Counted from the first letter of the stretch, positions 7,978 to 16,999 are shown. The stretch is 64,000 nt of DNA from Sphingobium sp. HWE2-09 (GCF_035989265.1 NZ_JAYKZX010000003.1:2108001-2172000); one strand, 5' to 3'. Notes: generated by a model from the sequence alone, not told the origin. Made by a program: numbers and translations.

Positions 7978-8979
7978 TCAACCGGCCCTAGGCCAAAAGC
8001 GGCCTTGCCAGCGTCCATCGATGAACATCGGGGCAAACGACGATGGTCGCCCGCAACCTCCGACAGCGAGCAAATCTCGCAAGATGCTTTGCCTGCAACC
8101 TGCCGCATGGCAATTCCGCCTCTGGACGAGCGGACCGGCAAGGGGCGTTCTACCCCCCACCCAATCGGCGATAATCTCCCCCCTATGCCCCTCCGGCGCC
8201 AGCGCGACGCGCAGCGCTTCCAGCAGTGGCGGCAGCGCCTGCGTGAAGGCGTAGGGCGGGTTGACGATATACAGGCCCGCGCCATTATAGAGGCCGGGCT
8301 GATCGTCATCGTACAACCAATGCTCCACCCGCAGCAATTTCGGGATGCCTAGCCGACGTAGCTGCTCCCGCCAGCGCCCATGGGTGGCGCGGTCTTTTAG
8401 CGGATACCAGATCACGGTCACGCCATGTGCCCATTTGCGGTGCGCGGCGGCGAGGGTAGCCGTGATCTTTGCGCGTTCGTCCAGCTGCTCGTAGGGCGGA
8501 TCGACCACCACCACGCCGCGCGGCGTGCGCGGCGGCAGCATCGCCAGCCAGAACTCATAAGCGTCGCGCTCATGCACGGCCGCGGATGTCCCGCGCATCG
8601 CGCCGCGCAGGGTATAGGCGTCCTCGGGATGTTTCTCGTTCAGGATCAGGAAATCCTGCGCGCGCAAAAGCTGCGCCAGAATCCAGGGCGATCCGGGGTA
8701 GAGGCGCGGCGCGGCCCCGTCATTCACCGCCCGCACGGCGGCGCGATAGTCGTCCAGCAAAGGGTCCGGATCGGCAAAGGCCCGCTGCACGCCCTGCACG
8801 GACTCGCCGGTGCGTTGGGCTTGGTCGCCGTCAAGATCGTACAGACCGCAGCCGGCATGGGTGTCGATCAGGGTCAGCGCCCCCGGTTTTTGCTGCAACG
8901 CTTGCACCAGGGCGATCAGCAGGCAGTGCTTCACGACGTCAGCGCTATTGCCGGCATGAAAGGAATGACGATAGTTCAT
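7978..8979 (-). CDS. rlmJ: 23S rRNA (adenine(2030)-N6)-methyltransferase RlmJ, with C-terminal extension
   Basis: This 333-residue protein begins MNYRHSFHAGNSADVVKH, the diagnostic RlmJ N-terminus (usually GNFADVVKH; here Phe is Ser). It contains LTLIDTHAGCGLYDL and the catalytic DPPYEQ motif, and matches RlmJ closely up to about residue 280. RlmJ methylates A2030 of 23S rRNA using S-adenosylmethionine. RlmJ proteins are normally about 260-280 residues. The last 50 or so residues here (after WVGGRTPLAG) are Cys/Arg/Trp-rich and unlike the family, suggesting loss of the normal stop by mutation or a frameshift near 8130-8160. The gene is monocistronic and divergent from rplJL. Confidence 0.9.
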   Translation of the reverse strand: MNYRHSFHAGNSADVVKHCLLIALVQALQQKPGALTLIDTHAGCGLYDLDGDQAQRTGESVQGVQRAFADPDPLLDDYRAAVRAVNDGAAPRLYPGSPWILAQLLRAQDFLILNEKHPEDAYTLRGAMRGTSAAVHERDAYEFWLAMLPPRTPRGVVVVDPPYEQLDERAKITATLAAAHRKWAHGVTVIWYPLKDRATHGRWREQLRRLGIPKLLRVEHWLYDDDQPGLYNGAGLYIVNPPYAFTQALPPLLEALRVALAPEGHRGEIIADWVGGRTPLAGPLVQRRNCHAAGCRQSILRDLLAVGGCGRPSSFAPMFIDGRWQGRFWPRAG

Positions 8980-9439
8980 GACGACTCAAAAATCCTGACG
9001 ATCTACACTTATACGCGCAGCCGGACGCAGTGGCGGAGCGTGAAGCGATGGCGCAAACCCATGCGCGCTAGTAGAAAGTCAGGCGGAAAGCTTCAACGCA
9101 CTTCTGCGCACCTGTTTCGAACCGGGCACGCTTCTCCCGGCCCAATCATGCCTGTCCTATTAGGATTTTCTCTGATCCATTCTCGCAAATGGACCACGCC
9201 CCCTTACTCTGCCCACGCGCCACCTCGCCCGACCCGTTGGCGTCGCGTCGCGCTGACCGTCACCTGTTGGAAGAGGCGCGTCGGGAGCGCGTTGCGAGCG
9301 CTTCGGGGACGCATGCAAGACGCGCCGCCTTCCATTTTTCCACCTTTTGCGTTGCCATACACCGACAATGGTGTGAACTTCGCCCCGCTGCCCCCCTCCA
9401 GCCGCCACCGCACCCCAGTTTCCACGTGACATCGCCGCC
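8980..9439. other. intergenic region between rlmJ and the L10 leader
   Basis: These 460 bp have no convincing gene; the open frames on both strands are low-complexity GC-rich shadows. They must contain the rlmJ promoter (left) and the rplJ promoter (right). At 9361-9382 there is a 22-bp segment with core GGTGTGAACTTC that recurs, 18 of 22 bases matching, at about 55527-55548 downstream of a short HTH gene. Confidence 0.4.
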
Positions 9440-9705
9440 GCAACTCTGTAAGGGCACGCGCAGCGAACCCTTCGGGGTTCACCGTCCGAGACAGCTGGTG
9501 AAGGGATCTGCCCTTCTTAATCTCCAGCCGAGGCGGGGAAAAGTTCTTTGCCGAACGGGTGATCTACCCGATTCGGGTCTGCCTGTTCCGGATGGATGCG
9601 GGCCAGTCGATCTCTCCCCTACGGACTTAAGTGCCCCATGCCTCCGGCGTGGGTTTAGTCGTTCGCTTGGCGTCATGCGAAGCGGACATGAAGTGGAGTA
9701 ATGGC
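9440..9705 (+). promoter_or_regulatory. ribosomal protein L10 leader (rplJL autoregulation)
   Basis: The 5' leader of rplJ contains CCGTCCGAGACAGCTGGTG (9483-9501), then CTTAAT and CCAGCCGAGGCGGGG (9516-9537). This reproduces the GAGAC..GGTG ... CTTAAT ... CxGC pattern of the L10-binding leader upstream of rplJ in E. coli and many other bacteria. In those systems the L10(L12) complex binds the leader and represses translation of rplJL. A long run of further stems follows up to the start codon. Assignment rests on motif resemblance and position; a covariance-model search was not possible. Confidence 0.65.
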
Positions 9706-10221
9706 ATGGATCGTAATCAGAAAGCTGAGGTCGTTTCCGCGCTGAACGCAGAGCTGGCAGAAGTTGGCGTGGTCGTCGTGACCCGCAACCTTGGCATGAC
9801 CGTCGCCCAATCGACTGTCCTGCGCCAGAAGATGCGCGATGCGGGAGCCTCCTACAAGGTTACGAAGAACCGCCTCGCCCGTATCGCCCTTGGCGGCACG
9901 GCCTATGGCCCGCTCAGCGACCTGCTGACCGGTCCCGTCGGCCTTGCCACCTCGGCCGACCCGGTCGCAGCCGCCAAGGTTGCGGTCGAATTCGCGAAGA
10001 CCAACGACAAGCTTGAGATCGTTGGCGGCGCGATGGGCGAAATGCTGCTCGATGCGGAGGGCGTCAAGGCGCTCGCATCGATGCCGTCGCTGGATGAACT
10101 GCGTGCAAAGCTGGTCGGCCTTATCGTCGCCCCGGCTACCAAGCTCGCAACCGTCACCCAGGCACCGGCAGCGCAGCTGGCGCGCGTCTTCAACGCCTAT
10201 GCGGAGAAGGAAGCGGCGTAA
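9706..10221 (+). CDS. rplJ: 50S ribosomal protein L10
   Basis: This 171-residue L10 forms the base of the ribosomal stalk, binding 23S rRNA through its N-terminal domain and L7/L12 dimers through its C-terminal helix (PAAQLARVFNAYAEKEAA). The motif YKVTKNRLARIAL is typical of the RNA-binding domain. I chose the ATG at 9706 (MDRNQKAE), 8 bases after GGAG; the in-frame ATG at 9688 would add MKWSNG and is less typical. rplL follows after 72 bp. The usual neighbours rplK-rplA and rpoBC are not adjacent here. Confidence 0.97.
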   Translation: MDRNQKAEVVSALNAELAEVGVVVVTRNLGMTVAQSTVLRQKMRDAGASYKVTKNRLARIALGGTAYGPLSDLLTGPVGLATSADPVAAAKVAVEFAKTNDKLEIVGGAMGEMLLDAEGVKALASMPSLDELRAKLVGLIVAPATKLATVTQAPAAQLARVFNAYAEKEAA

Positions 10222-10293
10222 GCCGTCCTTCACCCGGAACAACTTTGACCCTCATCTGACGGGGCGCATCGCCCCACATAAGGAATTAGACAA

Positions 10294-10665
10294 ATGGCAG
10301 ACATCAACGCTCTGGTCGAACAGCTTTCGGCCCTCACCGTCCTCGAAGCCGCCGAGCTGTCGAAGGCTCTGGAAGAAAAGTGGGGCGTTAGCGCCGCTGC
10401 TGCCGTCGCCGTCGCCGGCCCGGCCGCTGCCGCTGCCCCGGCTGCCGAAGAGCAGACCGAATTCGACGTCATCCTGACCGGCGACGGTGGCAAGAAGATC
10501 AACGTCATCAAGGAAGTCCGCGCCATCACCGGCCTGGGTCTGACCGAAGCCAAGTCGCTGGTCGAATCCGCGCCCAAGGCCGTCAAGGAAGGCGTGAACA
10601 AGGACGAGGCCGAGAAGGTCAAGAAGCAGCTGGAAGAAGCTGGCGCGACCGTCGAGCTGAAGTAA
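10294..10665 (+). CDS. rplL: 50S ribosomal protein L7/L12
   Basis: This 123-residue acidic stalk protein has an N-terminal dimerisation helix ([20 protein letters not shown]), an Ala/Pro-rich hinge (about residues 34-52) and the conserved C-terminal factor-binding domain ([36 protein letters not shown]). It recruits translation GTPases to the ribosome. It is the second gene of the rplJL unit and is followed by a strong intrinsic terminator. The downstream gene is a porin on the opposite strand and not rpoB. Confidence 0.98.
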   Translation: MADINALVEQLSALTVLEAAELSKALEEKWGVSAAAAVAVAGPAAAAAPAAEEQTEFDVILTGDGGKKINVIKEVRAITGLGLTEAKSLVESAPKAVKEGVNKDEAEKVKKQLEEAGATVELK

Positions 10666-10720
10666 TCGGAAAACGCCCCGCGGCGACACGCTGCGGGGCG
10701 ACCGAACTGGCTTCGGCCGG

Positions 10721-10759
10721 AAAAAGGGCGGCACCTCCTTGGGTAGCCGCCCTTTTTTT
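10721..10759 (+). terminator. intrinsic terminator of rplJL
   Basis: AAAAAGGGCGGC and GCCGCCCTTTTTTT pair around a short loop, giving a GC-rich stem followed by seven T residues. This is a textbook Rho-independent terminator. A weaker GC hairpin (CGCCCCGC/GCGGGGCG, 10673-10700) lies just before it. Confidence 0.9.
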
Positions 10760-10824
10760 GCCTGTCCTACTGGCGGACGCTTGGGATACCAGCATCCCAA
10801 ATGCCCGACATAGCATCCCAACCC

Positions 10825-10860
10825 CGTCATCCCGGGCTTGACCCGGCATCCCGCTGCCTT
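10825..10860. repeat. palindromic repeat, family D
   Basis: CCGTCATCCCGGGC-TTGA-type palindrome downstream of the porin gene. A nearly identical copy is at 37896-37926, and related GTCATCCCAGCG/CGCTGGGAT hairpins occur at 21066-21152. Confidence 0.65.
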
Positions 10861-10872
10861 CTCAAACCCCGC

Positions 10873-12312
10873 TCAATAATTCCACTGCACCTGCGTGCGG
10901 ATCAGATTGCCTTCGGCCCGCCCGGTGCGGCGTTCGTCGGCTTCGGCGCGCTTCATCCGGGCATAGGCAATGGTAAATTCCAGCGCCTTCCACGGCTGCC
11001 ATTCCACACCCAGTTCGAACTCGTCGGTTTCCAGCCGCGGCGCACTGGTGCTGGCCTTCCACCCGCCGCGATAATGTTGCCAGCGGCCATAGGGCATCAA
11101 CGCCCCGATCGAATCCGTCGGCAACCGATACATCATCTGCACATAGCCGCCGTTCAGCTTCCTGGTCTGGATCGACAGGCTGTCGCGGTCATATTCCGGC
11201 CCCTTGCCCCAATTCCATTCGGCCTGAATGCCAAAGGGCTGCGGATAGAGCATGGCGTGCAGGCCGACCCGATTATCGTCATAAGCGATCGCGCTGACCG
11301 CCCCGCTGCGCAGTTCGGGCTGCACCTTGTTCAGCATCGCCGATCCGCCGATTTCGACCACCTGCCCGTCGAACGCGCCGCCCAGCCCATCGAGTTCGAA
11401 CGGCCAGGTGGCGAAGACGACCTTCATCAAGCCGCGATTCTGCTCGGTCCGGTTGGTGCCCTGCCCGTTAAATGCGCCAAGGCCGAACGCGCCATAATTG
11501 CCGAACAGCTTCTGCCCGTCATGCCCCAACCGGTCCCAGATTTTCTGCACCGACGGCGGCGTATAATAGGCAACCACGCCCAGATCGCGTTCGCTCGGCA
11601 CCGCGCTGTTGATCGCATCGCTGCGGTCCAGCGTCAGCCGGTTGGACGATGATTGCATATTCTCCCAGCCATAGGGCACTTTGGACTGGCCGAAACGCAG
11701 GCGCAGGCTCTTGTCCTTGTCTAGGAACACATCGGCATAGGCGTCGCGCAACTGGGCGAAGCCTTCGCGCCGTTCGCTGCCCGCCTGGTTGTTCACCGCC
11801 GTCGCGAAGTCGGACTGAAGATAAAGCGAGACGCGATCGGACACATCGCCCTGCAGCACCAGTCGCACCCGGCGCAGCGAAAAACCGCTACGATCCGAAA
11901 TCGCGCTGTCATGCACCGACCGCAGCCGCGATTGCCCCGTCGGCGCGCTGTCGTCGCCCGACAGAAACGCATTGTAGCGCATCTGCGTATAGCCCCGCAG
12001 CGACAGCTTCTCATACCACGCCTTGCTCTTCGGCGCAGCGGCGGTCGATGCCGGGGCGCCCGTCGGCGGCGCACTCGCGGCGGCGAGCGCGACTGGCGCG
12101 GACTCGGACGGCGCGGCCGACGCAGGAGCCACCGCAACCGGCTGCGCGCCCTTGTTGGCGGCCAACGCGGCGGTCAGCGCCTCCACCTGCGCCTTGAGCG
12201 CATCGATCTGCCGCTGCAAATCGGCGCTGCTTTGGGCCTGCGCCACGCCGGGCATGGATGTCATCAGCAGCGCAAGCGCGGTGCCAGCGGCCAGTCGCAT
12301 TCGAAGCGTCAT
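10873..12312 (-). CDS. OprO/OprP-family (phosphate-selective type) porin
   Basis: This 479-residue outer-membrane protein has a signal peptide (1-27, ending VAQAQ) and a short coiled coil (SADLQRQIDALKAQVEALTA, about 29-48) that probably anchors or trimerises it in the periplasm. An Ala/Pro-rich linker follows, then a beta-barrel beginning LSLRGYTQMRYNAFLSGDD. The barrel repeats VSLYLQSDFA, LRLRFGQSKVPYGWE and FELGVEWQPWKALEFTIAY are typical of the Porin_O_P family and it ends WNY. Members of this family pass phosphate, polyphosphate or other anions; the exact specificity is not readable. It is monocistronic and divergent from a lipoprotein solute-binding protein. Confidence 0.88.
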   Translation of the reverse strand: MTLRMRLAAGTALALLMTSMPGVAQAQSSADLQRQIDALKAQVEALTAALAANKGAQPVAVAPASAAPSESAPVALAAASAPPTGAPASTAAAPKSKAWYEKLSLRGYTQMRYNAFLSGDDSAPTGQSRLRSVHDSAISDRSGFSLRRVRLVLQGDVSDRVSLYLQSDFATAVNNQAGSERREGFAQLRDAYADVFLDKDKSLRLRFGQSKVPYGWENMQSSSNRLTLDRSDAINSAVPSERDLGVVAYYTPPSVQKIWDRLGHDGQKLFGNYGAFGLGAFNGQGTNRTEQNRGLMKVVFATWPFELDGLGGAFDGQVVEIGGSAMLNKVQPELRSGAVSAIAYDDNRVGLHAMLYPQPFGIQAEWNWGKGPEYDRDSLSIQTRKLNGGYVQMMYRLPTDSIGALMPYGRWQHYRGGWKASTSAPRLETDEFELGVEWQPWKALEFTIAYARMKRAEADERRTGRAEGNLIRTQVQWNY

Positions 12313-12454
12313 GTCTGTTCTTCCCTGTTCCGCGACGCCAGTATGAATTTTCGATTACATCCCGGCGTCTGTTGCGTGTCTTTTTTGTGACAATGGCTTT
12401 TGGTCTGATCGCCGGTTGGCGGCGCGGGCCGACCGGGCTAAGTCTTGGCGCGTC

Positions 12455-13948
12455 ATGTTCGCCCCACCAGCCATCCCCCGCCTCTGCCGCCATGCTGCCC
12501 TGATCGCGGGCGCCGGGCTGGTGCTGTTCATGAGCGGCTGTTCCGATGAAGGCCGCGATCCCGTCGTCGTCAGCGTAGTCGGCGATCGCGACGATTTTGC
12601 GAAACCGTTGCAAAACTTGCCGGACCCCGGCGCGAAGCTGATTTTGGAGGCCACCGCGCAGGGGCTGGTCGCCTTTGATGCGGGTGGCGACATCCTGCCC
12701 GCCCTGGCGCAGCGCTGGATCGTGGAAGATGATGGGCGCAGCTATATTTTCCGCCTGCGCCGCGCCTTCTGGGCCAATGGCGCGCGCGTCACCGCGCCCG
12801 ACGTCGCCCGGATGATGATGGCGCGGATCGAATCGCTGCGCCGGTTCGACCCCGACGGCCCGCTCGACGCGGTACAGGCGGTGGTGCCGATGACCGGCGA
12901 AGTGATCGAAATCCGCATGGCCGCGCCGCGCCCCTATGTGCTGCAGATGCTGGCTCAGCCGCAAATGGCGCTGCTGTCGCGCGACGGCGGCACCGGCCCC
13001 TATCGCCGCGCGGCGCATGAAGGCAGCATCCTGCTGACCCCGGTCGACCGGAACAGCGGGGACGATGCGACCGACGAGCCGGTGCAGCCGTGGGAAACGC
13101 GCATCCTACGCGCCGAACGCGCGGCCCTCGCCATCATCCGTTTCCGCGAGGGCGACGCGGCGCTGGTGCTGGGCGGGCGCTTCACCGATCTGCCCCTGCT
13201 GGTCCCGGCGGGGATCGATCGCAACGCCGTGCGCATCGATCCGGTGCGCGGCCTGCTGGGCCTCGCCGTCACCGGCCATGGCGCATTTCTGGATGATCCC
13301 GCAATTCGCGCCGCGATCAACATGACCATCGACCGCACCCAGTTGCCCGCCGTCTTCCCTTTGGGCGGCTGGGCCACCAGCGAACGGCTCCTGCCGGACC
13401 AGATGGACCTGGGTCGCCCCCCCAGCGACCCGGCTTGGGCCGCGATGCCGCTGGACGATCGCCGCGCGCAGGGGGCCGCCAGCGTCCTGCAATGGCGCAC
13501 CGCCAACGGCGCGCCCCCGACCTTGCGCATCGCCCTGCCCCGCGGCGCGGGTTCGACCTTGTTGTTCGCACTGCTGCAACGCGACCTCGCCGCCATCGGC
13601 TTGTTCGCCCGCCGCGTCGCCATGGATGCCGATGCGGACCTGCGCCTGATCGACGAAGTGGCCGCCTATGACAGCGCGCTCTGGTATCTCGGCCGCGTCG
13701 GTTGCGCGCGCAAGGTCCACTGCAGCGAAGCCGCCGAAGCGCAGCTTCACGCCGCCAGCCTCGCCAGTTCGCCCGAGGAACGCGCCGCCCGCATCGCCGA
13801 TGCCGAAGCGCAGATCGTCGCGCATGACGGCTATATTCCACTGGGCGCGCCGGTGCGCTGGTCGCTCGCGGCCAAGCGCCTGACCGGCTTTCAACCCTCT
13901 CCGCGTGCACGGCACCCATTGAACCATCTCTTCCGCACCACCAATTAA
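12455..13948 (+). CDS. lipoprotein solute-binding protein (SBP_bac_5, DppA/OppA type)
   Basis: This 497-residue protein begins at ATG 12455; an upstream TTG at 12416 is in frame. Residues 1-29 are a lipoprotein signal with lipobox FMSGC. The body resembles family-5 extracellular solute-binding proteins: LILEATAQGLVAFDAGGDILPALAQ, IFRLRRAFWANGARVTAPDV and AINMTIDRTQLPAVF. These normally bind peptides or nickel for an ABC importer, but no permease or ATPase gene is nearby. It therefore either serves a remote transporter or is a divergent orphan. The spacing to the next gene (DUF4112) is 20 bp, which suggests cotranscription. Confidence 0.82.
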   Translation: MFAPPAIPRLCRHAALIAGAGLVLFMSGCSDEGRDPVVVSVVGDRDDFAKPLQNLPDPGAKLILEATAQGLVAFDAGGDILPALAQRWIVEDDGRSYIFRLRRAFWANGARVTAPDVARMMMARIESLRRFDPDGPLDAVQAVVPMTGEVIEIRMAAPRPYVLQMLAQPQMALLSRDGGTGPYRRAAHEGSILLTPVDRNSGDDATDEPVQPWETRILRAERAALAIIRFREGDAALVLGGRFTDLPLLVPAGIDRNAVRIDPVRGLLGLAVTGHGAFLDDPAIRAAINMTIDRTQLPAVFPLGGWATSERLLPDQMDLGRPPSDPAWAAMPLDDRRAQGAASVLQWRTANGAPPTLRIALPRGAGSTLLFALLQRDLAAIGLFARRVAMDADADLRLIDEVAAYDSALWYLGRVGCARKVHCSEAAEAQLHAASLASSPEERAARIADAEAQIVAHDGYIPLGAPVRWSLAAKRLTGFQPSPRARHPLNHLFRTTN

Positions 13949-13968
13949 GAGGGGAGGAGACACAGACG

Positions 13969-14391
13969 ATGGCGATTTCGCAGGATCAGTTCGACCGGTT
14001 GGCGCGGGAATTGCCAGGCTTCGGCCGCGACCCCGCCTCCATTCGCCGCCGGGTGGAGGCGATGGAATCGCTGTTGGAAGGGCTGTTCGTCATCCCCGGC
14101 ACCACCCGCCGCGTGGGCCTCGACAGCCTGGTCGGCCTGATCCCGATCGTCGGCGACCTCGCTACCGCCGCCATGGGCGCGTGGATCGTGTGGGAAGCGC
14201 GTAACCTTGGCATGTCGAAATGGCAGATCACCCGCATGGCCGCCAATGTCGGCATCGACACGGTCATCGGTGCCATCCCCTTTGCCGGCGACCTGTTCGA
14301 CTTCCTCTATAAATCGAACACGAAGAACCTGCGCATCATCCACAAGCATCTCGACCGCCACCACCCGGCGACCGCGGTGATCGACGCGTAA
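13969..14391 (+). CDS. DUF4112 domain protein
   Basis: This 140-residue protein is preceded by a strong GGGGAGGAG site. Its body (LEGLFVIPGTTRRVGLDSLV, GLIPIVGDLATAAMGAWIVW, TVIGAIPFAGDLFDFLYKSN) matches the DUF4112 family, with two repeated G(L/A)IP-VGD hydrophobic hairpins likely inserted in the membrane. Function is unknown. It follows the solute-binding protein gene on the same strand. Confidence 0.88.
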   Translation: MAISQDQFDRLARELPGFGRDPASIRRRVEAMESLLEGLFVIPGTTRRVGLDSLVGLIPIVGDLATAAMGAWIVWEARNLGMSKWQITRMAANVGIDTVIGAIPFAGDLFDFLYKSNTKNLRIIHKHLDRHHPATAVIDA

Positions 14392-14465
14392 GCAGGCTGC
14401 GCCTCTCGGTTCCCCGGCGAAGGCCGGGGAACGATCACCCTAAGCGTGAAAGCCTCTTTAGTTTA

Positions 14466-15173
14466 TCAGCCCTTCGGCTCGATCCGCAACCGCGCCCCGC
14501 CCCTGACGCCACCTTGCTGCGGCGGGCAGGTGATATAGCGATAGCGGCGATCCATACAGATCCACACCTCGCTCAAAGCCCCATCGCGCGTCACGTTCAG
14601 GCGAATGCCATCGGCGACCATCCCCTTATTCTCTGCCGCAAACGCCGTCGCGAAATCTTGCGCTGACAAGGTATCCCGCCGCGCCAGTACCGCCATGTCG
14701 GGATAGCGCAACGCATGATACAGCTTGCGCGACAAGGCGAAGAACTTCGTCGGCGTCGTCGGCAGGCAGGTGCCGTGCTTGACCCACTCATGCTGGATCA
14801 GCTGCACCGAAGGCGTCGCGCACAGATGATCGCGGATCACCTTGCGCGGCAGGATGCCCGCAGGCTTGCAATATTGCGGCCATTCCTTGCCATAGCCATC
14901 GGGCCACAGGCCGTGCAGGGTGAAGGCGAAATCATTGTCCGACCGGCACTGAAACGCATCACGCGCACCGCCGCGCGAGGTCTTGCAATATTGCGGCGTC
15001 CAGCTGACCGCCAGCGTATAGTAACCCACGGGCAGAATACGCTTGGGATCGTCGGCCGTCGGCCCCTCGACCCTGGGCCGCGCGATCACATCAGGCAGTC
15101 GGCACTGATTGGCCTGCGCCAGCGCGACGCCGGGCGTCAGCAGCGCGATCAGCGGCAGCAGCATTTTAAGCAT
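14466..15173 (-). CDS. ribonuclease T2-family protein
   Basis: This 235-residue protein has a signal peptide (about 1-20). It carries both RNase T2 active-site segments: CAS I FTLHGLWPDG with His87, and CAS II QHEWVKHGTC with His128, Glu129, Lys132 and His133. All catalytic residues are present, so an active periplasmic or secreted ribonuclease cutting RNA via 2',3'-cyclic phosphate is expected. Its ATG overlaps the 3' end of nadC by 8 bp, making it the last gene of the leftward MBL-DUF4230-nadA-nadC operon. Confidence 0.92.
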   Translation of the reverse strand: MLKMLLPLIALLTPGVALAQANQCRLPDVIARPRVEGPTADDPKRILPVGYYTLAVSWTPQYCKTSRGGARDAFQCRSDNDFAFTLHGLWPDGYGKEWPQYCKPAGILPRKVIRDHLCATPSVQLIQHEWVKHGTCLPTTPTKFFALSRKLYHALRYPDMAVLARRDTLSAQDFATAFAAENKGMVADGIRLNVTRDGALSEVWICMDRRYRYITCPPQQGGVRGGARLRIEPKG

Positions 15174-16013
15174 AAGCGAAATCCAGTCCGATGTCGGCGG
15201 CCGGGGCCGACTGGGTCAACCGCCCGACGCTGATATAGGTGACGCCGGTATCCGCCTTCGCCCGGATCGTCTCCAGCGTCACCCCGCCCGACGCCTCGGT
15301 CGGCACGCGTCCGCCGACCAGCGTAACCGCGCCGCGCAACGTCGCCGCGTCCATATTGTCGAGCAGCAGATGCGTCGCCCCCGCGGCCAGCGCCGGTTCG
15401 ATCTGGTCGACCCGATCGACCTCCACGATGATGCTGGCGACCCCGGCGGCCACCGCGCGGCGCACCGCTTCCTCAACCGATCCGGCGACGGCGACATGAT
15501 TGTCCTTGATCATCGCCGCGTCCCACAGCCCCATGCGATGATTGGTCGCCCCGCCCATCCGCGTCGCATATTTCTCCAACAGGCGCAGCCCGGGTATCGT
15601 CTTGCGGGTGTCGAGCAAGGTCGCGCCCGTCCCGTCGATCGCATCGACATAGGCGCGCGTCATCGTCGCGATCCCGGTCAGATGCTGCACCGTATTGAGC
15701 GCCGACCGCTCCGCCGTCAGCATCGCCCGCGCGCGCCCGCGAATACGCAGGATATCGGTCCCCGCCACCACCCGATCGCCGTCCTGATGCAGCAATTCGA
15801 TCTCCACATCGGGATCGAGCGCGCGAAAAAAGCGACCGCGATCGGCAAACCCGCCAATGTCACATCGTCCCGACTATCCATCACCCCGTCAAAGACCGCA
15901 TCGACCGGAATCACCGCCTCGCTGGTAACATCACGGCCATCGGAACCAAGGTCTTCGGCCAATGTGGACGCGACAAAGGCGTCGAGATCGAACCCTGCAA
16001 GCGCGAAGGTCAT
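15166..16013 (-). pseudogene. nadC: nicotinate-nucleotide pyrophosphorylase (quinolinate phosphoribosyltransferase), frameshifted
   Basis: NadC converts quinolinate and PRPP to nicotinate mononucleotide. The N-terminal part (MTFALAGFDLDAFVASTLAE through VAFF) is in one frame from ATG 16013. The rest (LDPDVEIELLHQDGDRVVAG, LTGIATMTRAYVDAI, LLDTRKTIPGLRLLEKYA, MIKDNHVA) is in another. The switch falls at a run of six A on the plus strand (15826-15831). Seven would restore AFFRALDPDVEIE and a protein of 282 residues, the family norm. All motifs on both sides are intact. Since the gene should be essential for de novo NAD synthesis, a sequencing or assembly error is the likeliest cause, with recent inactivation as the alternative. 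The ATG overlaps the nadA stop by 4 bp. Confidence 0.9.
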
Positions 16014-16999
16014 GGCCGCGCGCCCACATCCCCCTGCCCCACGGCCCCGCTGGCCATCTCGAGCATCCGGTCCAGGCTCTTCTTCGCCTGCAACCGCAGC
16101 GTTTCGTCCATTTCGATCCGCGGCGTCAGATCGCGCAGCGACAGGTACAGCTTCTCCAGCGTATTGAGCGCCATATAAGGGCAGATATTGCAGTTGCAGT
16201 TGCCGTCCGCACCCGGCGCGCCGATGAACTGCTTGTGCGGCACCGCCTTTTCCATCTGGTGAATGATATGCGGCTCGGTCGCCACGATCAGCGTGTCGCC
16301 CGGCATCGTCTTGGCGAAGTCCAATATGCCGCTGGTCGATCCGACATAATCGGCATGATCGACGATATAGGGCGGACATTCGGGATGCGCAGCGATCGGT
16401 GCTTGCGGGTGCTGGGCCTTGAGCTTGAGCAATTCGGTCTCGCTGAACGCCTCATGCACGATGCACACGCCCGGCCACAACAGCATGTCGCGGCCCAGCT
16501 TGCGCTTCAAATAGCCGCCCAGATGCTTGTCGGGACCGAAGATGATCTTCTGGTCCTTGGGGATCTGCGCCAGGATCTTCTCGGCGGATGAGGACGTCAC
16601 GATGATGTCGGACAGCGCCTTCACCTCGGCCGAACAGTTGATGTAGCTCAGCGCAATATGATCGGGATGCGCCTCGCGAAACGCCTTGAACTGCGCGGGC
16701 GGGCAACTGTCCTCCAGCGAACAGCCCGCGTCCATGTCCGGCAGCACGACGATCTTCTGCGGCGACAATATCTTGGCCGTTTCCGCCATGAAGCGCACGC
16801 CGCAGAACGCAATCACGTCCGCGTCCGTCTCCGCCGCCTTGCGCGACAGTTCCAGGCTGTCGCCCACGAAATCCGACAGATCCTGAATCTCGGGCGACTG
16901 GTAATAATGGCCCAGGATCACCGCGTTGCGCTCCTTGCGCAGCCGGTCGATTTCAGCGCGCAGGTCCGTTCCCTGCGGGATTCCCGTAAAAGCGTTCAT
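16010..16999 (-). CDS. nadA: quinolinate synthase
   Basis: This 329-residue protein starts at ATG 16999 (MNAFTGIPQG) behind a GAGGAG site; longer readings upstream are not typical. NadA condenses iminoaspartate with dihydroxyacetone phosphate to quinolinate using a [4Fe-4S] cluster. Conserved features are AVILGHYYQSPEIQDLSDFV, FCGVRFMAETAK, YINCSAEVKA and the C-terminal CNCNICPYMALNTLEKLY, which supply the three cluster cysteines. It feeds nadC through a 4-bp overlap. The third pathway gene, nadB, lies 40 kb away in this window. Confidence 0.97.
   Translation of the reverse strand: MNAFTGIPQGTDLRAEIDRLRKERNAVILGHYYQSPEIQDLSDFVGDSLELSRKAAETDADVIAFCGVRFMAETAKILSPQKIVVLPDMDAGCSLEDSCPPAQFKAFREAHPDHIALSYINCSAEVKALSDIIVTSSSAEKILAQIPKDQKIIFGPDKHLGGYLKRKLGRDMLLWPGVCIVHEAFSETELLKLKAQHPQAPIAAHPECPPYIVDHADYVGSTSGILDFAKTMPGDTLIVATEPHIIHQMEKAVPHKQFIGAPGADGNCNCNICPYMALNTLEKLYLSLRDLTPRIEMDETLRLQAKKSLDRMLEMASGAVGQGDVGARP

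Noticed and set aside
9160..9482. Overlapping small frames on both strands between rlmJ and rplJ
   Set aside because: Arg/Gly/Trp-rich translations, no ribosome sites, no family resemblance.
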